Notes under the pieces: generated by a model
Seen by the model: the letters and a program-made list of their open reading frames with translations, nothing else
Told to the model about the DNA's origin: nothing
The model's database searches: none
DNA from: Halomonas ramblicola
GTDB lineage: Bacteria; Pseudomonadota; Gammaproteobacteria; Pseudomonadales; Halomonadaceae
Direction: 5' to 3'
DNA: 64,000 nt
Assembly: GCF_030409215.1 (NCBI RefSeq)
Contig: NZ_JAUFPL010000025.1
Location: forward strand, 1-64,000
Program-made: the position numbers and the translations under genes
Shown: piece after piece, positions 52,254 through 60,745 of the stretch
Numbering within the stretch: the first letter of the stretch is position 1
Layout: the number at the start of each line of letters is the position of its first letter

Positions 52254-53171
52254 TCAGCCGGCTGCGGGAAGGTCGATGCGGTAGAAGTGTCGGGCATTGT
52301 CGTAGAATAGCCGGAGTCGCTCTGCCTGGCTGAACGCCTCGGTAATCGCCAGGAAGCCCTCGTAGAGGGTCTCGAAGGTGGCGACCAGGCTGTCCACCGG
52401 GAAGTTGCTGGCGAACATGCAGCGCTCCACCCCGAAGCAGTCGATGGTTTCGAGCACCACCCGACGATTGCCCTCCGCCGTCCAGGCGGTCCCGGGCACA
52501 CCAATCCCTGAGATTTTCACCGCCACGTTGGGGGCGGTGGCCAGGTGCTCCATGGCCTGCCGCCACGCCGACAGCCCCGCCTCGCTGCGATCCGCCGGCA
52601 GACCGGTGTGGTTGACGATGATCTGTGTCTGCGGATAGGCGGCGGCGAGTTCGACTGCCTCTGCAAAGTGCCACCAAGGGGTTTGTAGGTCGAAAGAGAG
52701 GCCATGCCCGGTCAGTCGGGAGAAGCCGCGGCGCCAGACCGGGTCCCCCATGGAGCCCGGGGCGCCGGGCTCCACTTCGGCGGGAGAGGCTGCCGCTCGC
52801 GGCTTGTGGCGGATGCCGCGGACCCGCGGAAAGGAGGCGTGGGCGGCGAGCAGCTCGTCCACATCCGGCCGATCGAGACGCGCCTGGGCGACCATCACCG
52901 TCGGCAGGTCCTCGCGGTCGGCCAGCTCATGGACCCAGCGGGTCTCCTCCAGGGGGGTGCGGGGATCCCATTCGGTCTCCACGAATACCGAACCCACCAC
53001 CCGGAAGTTCGCGGTGTCGCGGCGATAATCCGCCGGCAGGTAGTTGCGCCGGATGGCGCGGTAATTCCCATAGCGAAACGGGATCAGCGGCTCGTCGCAC
53101 AACCAGGGAATATAGTTGCGCTCGAGATCCCAGAAGTGCTGATGGGCATCGATGATCGGCAGTGAGGGCAT
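52254..53171 (-). CDS. Amidohydrolase family protein, L-fuconolactonase-like
   Basis: This protein of about 305 residues belongs to the COG3618 amidohydrolases, starting with the metal motif IIDAHQHFWD and carrying VEQ-like ETEWDPRTPLEE, GIRHKP, INVHTG-type VNHTGLP and FASNFPVD near the end. Relatives include L-fucono-1,5-lactonase and 2-pyrone-4,6-dicarboxylate lactonase. I favour the lactonase role because an L-fuconate-dehydratase-like gene is in the same island. The ATG at 53171 has AGGAGG at good spacing; the ATG at 53177 overlaps the upstream stop. Confidence 0.8.
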   Translation of the reverse strand: MPSLPIIDAHQHFWDLERNYIPWLCDEPLIPFRYGNYRAIRRNYLPADYRRDTANFRVVGSVFVETEWDPRTPLEETRWVHELADREDLPTVMVAQARLDRPDVDELLAAHASFPRVRGIRHKPRAAASPAEVEPGAPGSMGDPVWRRGFSRLTGHGLSFDLQTPWWHFAEAVELAAAYPQTQIIVNHTGLPADRSEAGLSAWRQAMEHLATAPNVAVKISGIGVPGTAWTAEGNRRVVLETIDCFGVERCMFASNFPVDSLVATFETLYEGFLAITEAFSQAERLRLFYDNARHFYRIDLPAAG

Positions 53172-53173
53172 GC

Positions 53174-54064
53174 TCATTCCTCCTGGGTAATCCCTTCCAT
53201 CAGCGAGACGATGGCCGCGCCATCCAGCTCCCCCTTGCCCTGGGCGACCAGCATGCTGTAAAGCGAGTTGGCGGTGCCGGCCATGGGCATGGGCACATTC
53301 AGTGCATTGGAGGCATCCTGCAGCATGTGCAGATCCTTGAGGATCTGGCGGGCATAGCCACGTGGTTCGAAGTCGTTCTCGACCATACGCGGTAGTAGGT
53401 CATTGAGTAGGTTACTACCGGCATAGCCGGAGGAGAGGGCGTCAGGGATTTTGCTGACATCGATGCCGAAACGGTTACCAAGGTTACAGGCTTCGGCGAT
53501 CACGCAGTAGTTGGAGAGCACCAGTGCCTGGTTGATAAGCTTGGTGGCTTGTCCGGCGCCGACCTCGCCCATGTGCGTAAATTGTCCCAGGGTGGTCATC
53601 AAGGGTTGGATAGCATCGATGGCGGCCTGGTCTCCACCGGCCATGATGGCCAGGCGTCCCTCGGCAGCGGCGCCGGGACCACCGGATACCGGGGCGTCGA
53701 CGAATTGCATGCCGGTACGCTCCCGCAGGGACCGTGCTAGGCGCTTGGTGGTCTCGAGTTCTGTCGTGGAGTGGTCGATCAAAGTCTTGCCTTGGCCCTG
53801 TGCGACCTCGACAATGCCACCTTCACCGAGGATGACCGCTTCCACGGCAGTCGTGGAGATCACGCACACCTGGATGATCTCGGCACGCTCGGCGACCTTG
53901 GCCGGTGACTCGGCAATGTCGACACCCCTGGCCCTGGCGGCCTGGCAGCAGGTGTCGTCGATGTCGTAGCCGATGACGGAATAGCCACTTTCGATGAGAC
54001 GCGAAGTGAAGCCGGCACCCATCTTGCCGAGGCCGATGAAACCGATAGGGGATGTATTCGTCAT
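53174..54064 (-). CDS. 3-Hydroxyisobutyrate-dehydrogenase-family oxidoreductase
   Basis: This 296-residue NAD(P)-dependent enzyme has the N-terminal motif GFIGLGKMGAGFTSRLIESGYSVIGYD, the substrate segment FVDAPVSGGPGAAAEG and the catalytic lysine in GAGQATKLINQALV. The group includes tartronate-semialdehyde reductase (GarR/GlxR) and L-threonate dehydrogenase. It would act on a hydroxy acid or its oxo form in this catabolic operon. It follows dctQ by 29 bases. Confidence 0.87.
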   Translation of the reverse strand: MTNTSPIGFIGLGKMGAGFTSRLIESGYSVIGYDIDDTCCQAARARGVDIAESPAKVAERAEIIQVCVISTTAVEAVILGEGGIVEVAQGQGKTLIDHSTTELETTKRLARSLRERTGMQFVDAPVSGGPGAAAEGRLAIMAGGDQAAIDAIQPLMTTLGQFTHMGEVGAGQATKLINQALVLSNYCVIAEACNLGNRFGIDVSKIPDALSSGYAGSNLLNDLLPRMVENDFEPRGYARQILKDLHMLQDASNALNVPMPMAGTANSLYSMLVAQGKGELDGAAIVSLMEGITQEE

Positions 54065-54093
54065 TGTGTCGCTCCTTTTGCGGATTTCAGAGG

Positions 54094-54651
54094 TTACATC
54101 GTCTTGGCATCATCCGACGCTGGCGTGAGCCTAACCCCGAACAAACCGGCCACTTCTCGCAACACCATCACGCCGGACTGAAACATGATCAAGGCGCCAC
54201 CGATGACGATTGACATGCGTGGCCAATAAAGCGAAAAGGTTTGACTGGTGACCAGCTGGTTACGGCCGAGATCGACTAACGCATGGCCGGATTGGTAGAC
54301 CTTGAGGGCGAAATACAAGATCAGCAGATTGATGGCGATAACGAACAGGCTTCTTAGCACCCGCGGCATCGCATCAAGCAGGATTTCGACCTTGAGATGC
54401 GAGCCATGCCGGATGCACACGGCTGCTCCCCAGAGCGCCAGGATCGGCAGTTGATACGCGGCCACTTCTTCGATCCAGGCAAAGGGAGTGTGGATGACGT
54501 AGCGCAACAGCACCTGGGCGAACATCAGCAGGAAAATGCTTGACATCACTACGACCAGGATGGCTTGCAGCGCCTTGTCGATCCAGCCGGCGAACCGGTC
54601 GACAGCAAGCACGAAGCGCTTGAACGAGTATCTGACGGTCTGGTGGCTCAT
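54094..54651 (-). CDS. TRAP transporter small permease (DctQ family), second system
   Basis: The protein has 185 residues and four membrane segments, with the DctQ motif TPFAWIEEVAAYQLPILALWGAAVCIRHGSHLKVEILLDAMP. I take the ATG at 54651, directly after the dctM stop with one base between (TGATATG), which implies coupling; a longer start would overlap. It is encoded after DctM, the reverse of the usual order. Confidence 0.87.
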   Translation of the reverse strand: MSHQTVRYSFKRFVLAVDRFAGWIDKALQAILVVVMSSIFLLMFAQVLLRYVIHTPFAWIEEVAAYQLPILALWGAAVCIRHGSHLKVEILLDAMPRVLRSLFVIAINLLILYFALKVYQSGHALVDLGRNQLVTSQTFSLYWPRMSIVIGGALIMFQSGVMVLREVAGLFGVRLTPASDDAKTM

Positions 54652-54652
54652 A

Positions 54653-55948
54653 TCAGATACCTCCGAAGCCAAGTGCGCGAGGGAGTGCCTCGCTGAGGGC
54701 TGGAATCGTCACGATGAACGCGGTCAACAGGACCTTGATCAGGATGAAGGGCCAGGCATAACGACTGATTTCAGCTACTGACATCTTGCCCACCAGCGAG
54801 GCCGTCAACAGGGTGCCACCAAAGGGTGGGGTGAGGTGACCGACCCCCAGGGCCGAGATGAGGATCATGGCTGTCTGAACATCGCTGTATCCCAGTTCCG
54901 TGGTGAAGATCGGGATGATGATCGGCCCAAGCAGCAGCAGATTCGAGTTGCGATCGATGAACATGCCGGCGATCAGCAGGACCAGAATGATTAGCGCCAC
55001 GATACCTATCGGTGATTGTGTGATCTGCAACAGGAAGTCCACCACCTGTGTGGGAATGTTGCGGCGTACCACGACATAGGAAAACATCGCCGCGACGCCC
55101 ACCAGGATCGTGATGGCGGCACTGGTGATAGCGGTTTGGCGCAGGATGGGGATCAAGTCGCGAACGCGAATGGTGCGATAGACCACCACCGTGACGACCA
55201 GCCCGTAGGCCACCGCGACTGAAGCCGCCTCGGTGGCGGTGAAGAAGCCGCCGAGGATGCCGCCGACCACGATGATGGGCATCCCCAGCGGAATGGCGGC
55301 CTTGAGGAAGGCTCGGCCCAACTGGCGCATGCCTAGCCAGTCGTGGGAGGGGATGCCATAGCGCCAGACCATGGCGTAGGTGACCAGGCAGAACAGCAGG
55401 GTCAGAGTCAGGGCAATGGTCAGGCCTGCGGCAAACAGGGCGCCGATGGACACGCCGAATGCCGAGCCGTAGATGATCAGCACGATACTCGGGGGAAACA
55501 GCGGGGATAGGGTTGCCGAGGCCGCGGTCAAGGCACCCGCGAAACCTCTTGGATAGCCCTCTTTCTGCATCGCCGGAATCATCACCGGTCCCATGGCGGC
55601 GACATCGGCATAGGCGGAGCCGGAGATACTCGAAAAGAAGAGGCTCGATGCGATGTTGACCTGGGCAAGCCCTGCCTTGAAGTGTCCGACCAAGGCACGG
55701 GCAAGGTCCATCAGGCGGTCGGTGAGCCCCCCGCGGGACATGATTTCACCGGCCAGCAAGAAGAGAGGAATCGCCAGGAAGGTGAAGGACGTCATGCCAT
55801 CGAACATCCTCAAGGTGAGAATGCTCATCGTCGCATCACGGCCCGTTTCCCAGTAATGAATCAATGAGGCCCCGGCCATCGCCATGAACACCGGCGCACC
55901 GATGACGATGAGACCGACCAGGGCCAAGAGCAAGAGTAGTGGTATCAC
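54653..55948 (-). CDS. TRAP transporter large permease (DctM family), second system
   Basis: This 431-residue polytopic protein has the DctM hallmarks SFTFLAIPLFLLAGEIMSRGGLTDRL, SSISGSAYADVAAMGPVMIPAM, SATLSPLFPPSIVLIIYG, GGFFTATEAASVAVAYGLVV and VGHLTPPFGGTLLTASLVG. It forms the channel for the solute bound by the upstream DctP. It is separated from dctP by 75 bases containing a strong hairpin. Confidence 0.92.
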   Translation of the reverse strand: MIPLLLLLALVGLIVIGAPVFMAMAGASLIHYWETGRDATMSILTLRMFDGMTSFTFLAIPLFLLAGEIMSRGGLTDRLMDLARALVGHFKAGLAQVNIASSLFFSSISGSAYADVAAMGPVMIPAMQKEGYPRGFAGALTAASATLSPLFPPSIVLIIYGSAFGVSIGALFAAGLTIALTLTLLFCLVTYAMVWRYGIPSHDWLGMRQLGRAFLKAAIPLGMPIIVVGGILGGFFTATEAASVAVAYGLVVTVVVYRTIRVRDLIPILRQTAITSAAITILVGVAAMFSYVVVRRNIPTQVVDFLLQITQSPIGIVALIILVLLIAGMFIDRNSNLLLLGPIIIPIFTTELGYSDVQTAMILISALGVGHLTPPFGGTLLTASLVGKMSVAEISRYAWPFILIKVLLTAFIVTIPALSEALPRALGFGGI

Positions 55949-55977
55949 GTGAACTCCCTACCACGATCATGAAGCCG

Positions 55978-56002
55978 CTCCCCTTCCCGAAGGGAAGGGG
56001 AG
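55978..56002 (-). other. Intercistronic hairpin between dctP and dctM
   Basis: CTCCCCTTCCC (55978-55988), a GAA loop and GGGAAGGGGAG (55992-56002) form a perfect 11-bp stem. It lies after the dctP stop. It can lower read-through into the permeases or stabilise the dctP message. Confidence 0.6.
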
Positions 56003-56023
56003 TATCGGCCATGGGGAAACGAT

Positions 56024-57082
56024 TTAGTTGGAAGTGGAGCTCTTGTTACCGGCAACGCGCTCCCGGGTGCGTTCGAGGGCTGCCATGGTCGCCTCGATAT
56101 AGGACTCGGGGACCTCCTCTTCGATGAATTCGCGAGCCGCTGGGATGGCAATGTCCTGCCACTGGCTTAGCTCGTCGGCGGTGGGCACATAGATTTCCTT
56201 GCCGGCCTCGGCCATCTTGGCAAGTGCCGCGTTATCGTCCTGATAGCTGATCGCGTTGCTGGTGGTGGCCGCGATGATGGCAGCCTCGTCCACCGCCTGG
56301 CGGTGTTCGTCCGAGAGGCCTTCATAGAAGGCGTTGTTGGATACCAGCCACAGGTATTCGTACATATGGCCTGTGAGGGAAACGTAGTCGGCGACTTCCA
56401 TCAGCCCTGCGTCCCATGCCGAAGACAGGCCCCCTTCCATGCCGTCGATCAGCCCGCTCTGCAGGGCTGAATACCGCTCGGGTGCCGAGACCGTCACGAT
56501 CTGCGCTGCGCCGAGTGCCTCGAACAGCTCCTGGTGGAGCGGCACCGCCTGGGTGCGCATCTTGATGGCTTCCTCATCCAGGTCGTCCGGTGTGCGGATT
56601 GGCCCTCGCGTGGTGTACAGGTGGCGGACCGAGTTTTCCATTAGCGCCAACAAGCGGACCGTGTCGCCACTTTCCTCCAGGAGTTCGTCACGCGTCAGCT
56701 GGAAATACTCGGGGTCCTGGGGCAATTCCCAGAAGACGCTGCGCTCGGTGAACAGGAACGGCCAGCTGTGAACCTGAGCATGAGGAAAGATACTGGCAAT
56801 GCCGCCCGCGCCGGGAAGGTTGAACTCCAGCTCGCCCAGGCGCAATTGGTCGGTGATCTCGCGATCTCCCCCCAGGGCCCCGTGGCGCACCAGGTTGATG
56901 GTCAGTTCGCCACCTGTCGCGGCTTCAACATGGTTCTTGAAGGCTTCCGCAGCCTCGACGCCATAGTTCTGGTGTGGGTGAGCCAGTGTGGCTTCCAGAT
57001 TTTGCGCCAGAGCCAAGGGGCTCATTAACGCAGTGGCGGATAGTGTCATGAATAGTGTTGCGGCGTGCTTTCTCATTGTCAT
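56024..57082 (-). CDS. TRAP transporter solute-binding protein (DctP family), second system
   Basis: This 352-residue periplasmic protein has a signal peptide (MRKHAATLFMTLSATALMSPLALA, cleavage before QNLEA). DctP features are AEAFKNHVEAATGGELTINLVRHGALGGDREITDQLRLG, IKMRTQAVPLHQELFEALGA (binding-site Arg) and ERYSALQSGLIDGMEGG. Two ATGs lie 6 bases apart; the first (57082) overlaps the better ribosome spacing. It is the first gene of the operon dctP-M-Q-dehydrogenase-lactonase, so a sugar acid is the expected ligand. Confidence 0.9.
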   Translation of the reverse strand: MTMRKHAATLFMTLSATALMSPLALAQNLEATLAHPHQNYGVEAAEAFKNHVEAATGGELTINLVRHGALGGDREITDQLRLGELEFNLPGAGGIASIFPHAQVHSWPFLFTERSVFWELPQDPEYFQLTRDELLEESGDTVRLLALMENSVRHLYTTRGPIRTPDDLDEEAIKMRTQAVPLHQELFEALGAAQIVTVSAPERYSALQSGLIDGMEGGLSSAWDAGLMEVADYVSLTGHMYEYLWLVSNNAFYEGLSDEHRQAVDEAAIIAATTSNAISYQDDNAALAKMAEAGKEIYVPTADELSQWQDIAIPAAREFIEEEVPESYIEATMAALERTRERVAGNKSSTSN

Positions 57083-57209
57083 TGTTCTCCGTAGGTTGTG
57101 GTGCGATGTTGTCGTGGCTTCTCTTGCCGATCACCCGGTCGCCTGGGGTGGTGCCTCCTTGCGGGAATTCGTTGAGGTTGGCGACTTATCTCACAATCCT
57201 AGATCATTA

Positions 57210-57223
57210 TTATGAACTCATAA
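57210..57223 (-). promoter_or_regulatory. AT palindrome upstream of the TRAP operon (box 2)
   Basis: TTATGAACTCATAA matches box 1 at 13 of 14 positions. It lies 128 bases upstream of the dctP start in the 181-base gap after the PdxA-like gene. It is a candidate site for the GntR regulator at 51511. Confidence 0.6.
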
Positions 57224-57263
57224 TTCATTTATGTATGTTGCACTTTCGTCGGATACCGATGGC

Positions 57264-58271
57264 CTAGCGGCCAGCATGATGCCGCCCCATGCGACAAGCG
57301 ATATCGAAAGCGTGGCGCATGGCATCGACGTTGGCCTTTCCCTGTCCCGCGATATCGAAGGCGGTGCCATGGGCTGGCGTGGTGATGGGGATCGGTAGCC
57401 CACCCTGCACGGTGACGCCGCGTTCGAACCCCATCAGTTTCAAGGCGATCTGCCCCTGGTCGTGATACATGGTCACGATGCCATCGAATTCGCCGTCCCG
57501 GGCGCGCCGAAAGATGGTGTCGGCGGGGAAGGGGCCCTGGGCTGCGTAGCCGGCGTCGCGGCATGCATCGATCGCCGGTGCAATGATGTCGATTTCCTCG
57601 CGGCCACAGGTCCCGCCCTCCCCGGCGTGAGGGTTCAGCGCCGCCACCCCGATACGGGGCTGCGCGATGCCGGCGGCAATCAACGCTTCATGAATCAACC
57701 GGGTGGCGCTGAGAATGCGTTCAGTCGTTACATGGGAAGCCGCCTCGGCAAGCGGGATATGCGAGGAGATGCGCGAGGTCCAGAGGTTGCCCAGGGTGTT
57801 GAATTCGCACACGGGGGTCTCGACCTTCAGGTGGTCGACGAAGAAGTGGAGCTCGTCCTCGTGCTTCAGGCCGCCCTGCTTCATGGAGAGCTTGTTGAGC
57901 GGGGCGAAGCAGATCGCATCGACATGTCCGTCACTGGCGCCATCCATGCATAGTGCCAGTACCTCGAGTACCGAGGCACCACAGACACCACTGACACGGG
58001 CGTATTCGACATCCTCGGGCTTGATGGTCGATGTCGGCAGCAGCACCGGTCCTGCCTGGTCGCGTGCCTCGGCCAGGTTAGAGATTTCCGGTAGTGCATG
58101 GTGTACACCGGCCACTCGCTGGCCCTCTTCCCACAGCCAGCGATCACCCACGACCACGATGCCGGCCTGATCCACCGCGTCGCTCTGGGCCAACAGCCTG
58201 GCGACCAGTTCCGGGCCGATGCCGGCCGGGTCGCCGAGGGTCAGGGCGATACAGGGCTGTGTTTGGGACAT
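57264..58271 (-). CDS. PdxA-like dehydrogenase (PdxA2 group)
   Basis: The protein has 335 residues of the PdxA fold: TLGDPAGIGPEL near the N-terminus and metal ligands His171, His215 (LNPHAGEGG) and His270 (MYHDQGQ), which line up with those of E. coli PdxA, plus GLPIPITTPAHGTAFDIAGQGKA. The phosphate-site segment is KHEDEL in place of the GHTE usual in PdxA, so a non-phosphorylated substrate is likely. PdxA2-type proteins act on tetronate phosphates together with a DUF1537 kinase, but none is in the window. It is co-directional with the fuconate-dehydratase-like gene upstream (26-base gap). Confidence 0.85.
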   Translation of the reverse strand: MSQTQPCIALTLGDPAGIGPELVARLLAQSDAVDQAGIVVVGDRWLWEEGQRVAGVHHALPEISNLAEARDQAGPVLLPTSTIKPEDVEYARVSGVCGASVLEVLALCMDGASDGHVDAICFAPLNKLSMKQGGLKHEDELHFFVDHLKVETPVCEFNTLGNLWTSRISSHIPLAEAASHVTTERILSATRLIHEALIAAGIAQPRIGVAALNPHAGEGGTCGREEIDIIAPAIDACRDAGYAAQGPFPADTIFRRARDGEFDGIVTMYHDQGQIALKLMGFERGVTVQGGLPIPITTPAHGTAFDIAGQGKANVDAMRHAFDIACRMGRHHAGR

Positions 58272-58297
58272 ATGACGAATCTCCTCGGTGGTTGAGT

Positions 58298-59602
58298 TCA
58301 CGTTTCCTGCCAGGCCTGGCCGTCCGGATAGACATGGCGGGACAGCGACTCCGGGTGCATGGTGATGCTGTAGCCGGGCGCCGTCGGCACCTGGTAGCGG
58401 CCATTGCGTATCACCACGGGGTTTTCGAAATGCTCGTGCAGGTGGTCGACGTATTCGAGGATACGCCCCTCGAGCGATCCCGAGACGGCGATGTAGTCGA
58501 ACATCGAGATATGCTGGACGTACTCGCAGAGACCGACGCCGCCTGCATGGGGGCAGACCGGTACGCCGAACTTGGCGGCCATCAGCAGCACCACGATGAC
58601 CTCGTTGAGCCCGCCCAGGCGAGCCGCGTCGACCTGGCAATAGTCGATGGCGCCGGCCTGCAGCAGCTGCTTGAACATCACCCGGTTGTGACAATGCTCG
58701 CCGGTGGCCACGCCGATCGGCTCGAGGCGCTGGCGGATCGCGGCATGCCCCAGGATGTCGTCGGGGCTGGTCGGCTCCTCGATCCACATGGGGTCGAATT
58801 CCGCCAGCCGGCGCATGTTGGCGACCGCTTCGTCGACATCCCACATCTGGTTGGCGTCCATCATCAGCGGATGCTCCCAGCCAATCTCCTCCCTGAGAAT
58901 CTGGGCGCGCCGGCAGTCCTCGGCGAGATCGCCGCCCACTTTCTGCTTGAAGTGGGTCCAGCCCTCCGCCAGGGCTTCGCGGGCCAGACGTCGCACCTTG
59001 TCATCGGGGTAACCGAGCCAGCCGGCCGAGGTGGTGTAGGCAGGGTAGCCATCTTCGCGCATTTCCTGTTCGCGGCTGGCCTTGCCTGCAGCATTGCGGC
59101 GGAGAATGGCCAGGGCTTCCTGCGGGGTCAGCGCATCACTGACGAAGCGGAAATCGAGACAGCTGACCAGTTGCTCGGGCGACATGTCGACGAGCAGCTT
59201 CCATACCGGCTTCTGCTCCGACTTCGCCCAAAGGTCCCAGATGGCATTGACGATGGCGGCGGTGGCTAGATGAATGGCGCCCTTCTCGGGGCCGGTCCAG
59301 CGAAGTTGACTGTCGCTGGTGGTCAGGTGTCGCCAGAAGGTCCCCATGTCGGAGGTGATCTCCTCGAGGCTGCGGCCCTCGACCAGGTAAGCGAGTGACT
59401 CCACCGCCTTGACGCAGATTTCGTTGCCACGCCCGATCGTGAAGGTGAGTCCGTGCCCCACGAGCCCATCACCGGCGTCAGTGTGCAGGGTGACATAGGT
59501 GGCCGAATAGTCCGGCGCGGCATTCATCGCATCGGAGCCATCCAGGGACCTGGAGGTGGGGAATCGTATGTCCTGAACGTTTAGGTGGGTAATGACGGTC
59601 AT
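58298..59602 (-). CDS. fucD: L-fuconate-dehydratase-like enolase-superfamily enzyme
   Basis: This 434-residue enzyme of the mandelate racemase/muconate lactonising group resembles L-fuconate dehydratase closely: DIRFPTSRSLDGSDAMN, GHGLTFTIGRGNE, the catalytic K-x-K in HFKQKVGGD, metal ligands in MMDANQMW, MWIEEPTSPDD and GEHCHNR, and the base in VCPHAGGVGLCEYVQ. It removes water from L-fuconate or a related acid to give the 2-keto-3-deoxy acid. The ATG at 59602 has AAGGAG. It is divergent from a LysR gene. Confidence 0.85.
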   Translation of the reverse strand: MTVITHLNVQDIRFPTSRSLDGSDAMNAAPDYSATYVTLHTDAGDGLVGHGLTFTIGRGNEICVKAVESLAYLVEGRSLEEITSDMGTFWRHLTTSDSQLRWTGPEKGAIHLATAAIVNAIWDLWAKSEQKPVWKLLVDMSPEQLVSCLDFRFVSDALTPQEALAILRRNAAGKASREQEMREDGYPAYTTSAGWLGYPDDKVRRLAREALAEGWTHFKQKVGGDLAEDCRRAQILREEIGWEHPLMMDANQMWDVDEAVANMRRLAEFDPMWIEEPTSPDDILGHAAIRQRLEPIGVATGEHCHNRVMFKQLLQAGAIDYCQVDAARLGGLNEVIVVLLMAAKFGVPVCPHAGGVGLCEYVQHISMFDYIAVSGSLEGRILEYVDHLHEHFENPVVIRNGRYQVPTAPGYSITMHPESLSRHVYPDGQAWQET

Positions 59603-59676
59603 CGGCAATGGCTCCTTGAGGTGTTGGTATGACTGGCTCCAGCCTAGTCTCGCCAGCCAATAACCTTCCAATCGAA

Positions 59677-59723
59677 AATTGTCGGCAATTGATCACCTGT
59701 GGTTATCATGTATCGCATCGATA
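59677..59723. promoter_or_regulatory. Dyads in the fucD-like/LysR divergent gap
   Basis: Two perfect short inverted repeats lie here: AATTG-TCGG-CAATT (59677-59690) and TATCG-CAT-CGATA (59711-59723). They lie between the two divergent starts, as expected for a LysR recognition site and an activation site. Confidence 0.5.
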
Positions 59724-59764
59724 TGAGATCACCTCGGATGAATGTGGTGGCAGGGGAGAACTCC

Positions 59765-60709
59765 ATGGACAAGCTGACATCCGTCAGCCTTAACAGCTGG
59801 TTGCGTTTCAAGCACCTGCAACTGCTGGTGAATCTCGAGCAGAGTCGCAACATGCACGCGGCCGCCAGGCAGATGAACCTCAGTCAGCCGGCGGCGAGCA
59901 AGATGCTGCGCGATCTGGAGTCCTATTTCGGCTTCTCGATCTTCGAACGTCAGCCCCGCGCCATGGTCACGACCGACCTCGGAAAGGCTGTGGTGAGGCA
60001 TGCGGAGCGCCTGTTGAACGAGGCCCAGCGGTTGGTCGATGACGTTCAGGTGCTGCGCGAAGGGGGGTACGGCCATCTGGTGATCGGGGCGATTCCCGCC
60101 GCGGCCCCCGAGATTCTTCCCGCCGCTATCGCGGCGCTCAAGCAGCGGCGCCCCCGGCTTTCGGTGAGTATCGACGAGCAGAGCAGCGATCGCCTGCTCC
60201 TGGCGCTCGAGTACAAGCGCCTGGACCTGGTGATCGGCCGCTTGACGCACGTCAGCCAGCACAATCTGTTCGACTTCGAGCCGCTTCTCGAGGAGCCGCT
60301 GCGAGTCGTTGCGCGTCGCGATCACCCGCTGGCGACGGTCGATGACGTGGCACTCGATGGGCTGAGCGACTGGCCATGGATTCTGCATCCACTGACCAGC
60401 CCCATGCGTGGGGTCTTCGAGGAGGCCTTGGCCGATGCCGGCATCCCGTCGCCCGCCAATACCGTCGAGACCACCTCGACGCAGTCCATCCTGCAACTGC
60501 TGCTCGCCTCCGACATGCTGGCCATCCTGCCGCGCTCGGTATTGCGCCGGCCGCTGGCCAGCGGCCAGTACGTCACGCTACCGATCAGCGTCGGCAAGCC
60601 CCTGGATTACTACGGGATCATCACGCGCAAGCATGAACCCTTCTCGCCGGCGGTGGCCGAGTTGGTCGACGAGTTGAGGCAGCAAGTCCAACTGGCGGCG
60701 ATGCTGTGA
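59765..60709 (+). CDS. LysR-family regulator, GbpR-like
   Basis: This protein of 314 residues has a LysR helix-turn-helix (HLQLLVNLEQSRNMHAAARQMNLSQPAASKMLRDLESYFGFSIF) and a substrate domain (GHLVIGAIPAAAPEILPAAIAALKQRRPRLSVSI). The pattern resembles GbpR and other sugar/sugar-acid LysR regulators. The ATG at 59765 has AGGGGAG; upstream in-frame starts lie in the operator region. It is divergent from the fucD-like and PdxA-like genes. Confidence 0.87.
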   Translation: MDKLTSVSLNSWLRFKHLQLLVNLEQSRNMHAAARQMNLSQPAASKMLRDLESYFGFSIFERQPRAMVTTDLGKAVVRHAERLLNEAQRLVDDVQVLREGGYGHLVIGAIPAAAPEILPAAIAALKQRRPRLSVSIDEQSSDRLLLALEYKRLDLVIGRLTHVSQHNLFDFEPLLEEPLRVVARRDHPLATVDDVALDGLSDWPWILHPLTSPMRGVFEEALADAGIPSPANTVETTSTQSILQLLLASDMLAILPRSVLRRPLASGQYVTLPISVGKPLDYYGIITRKHEPFSPAVAELVDELRQQVQLAAML

Positions 60710-60745
60710 GCGTGGCCGGTTTCCGCTGCATCGCCTCGCCTGGGG

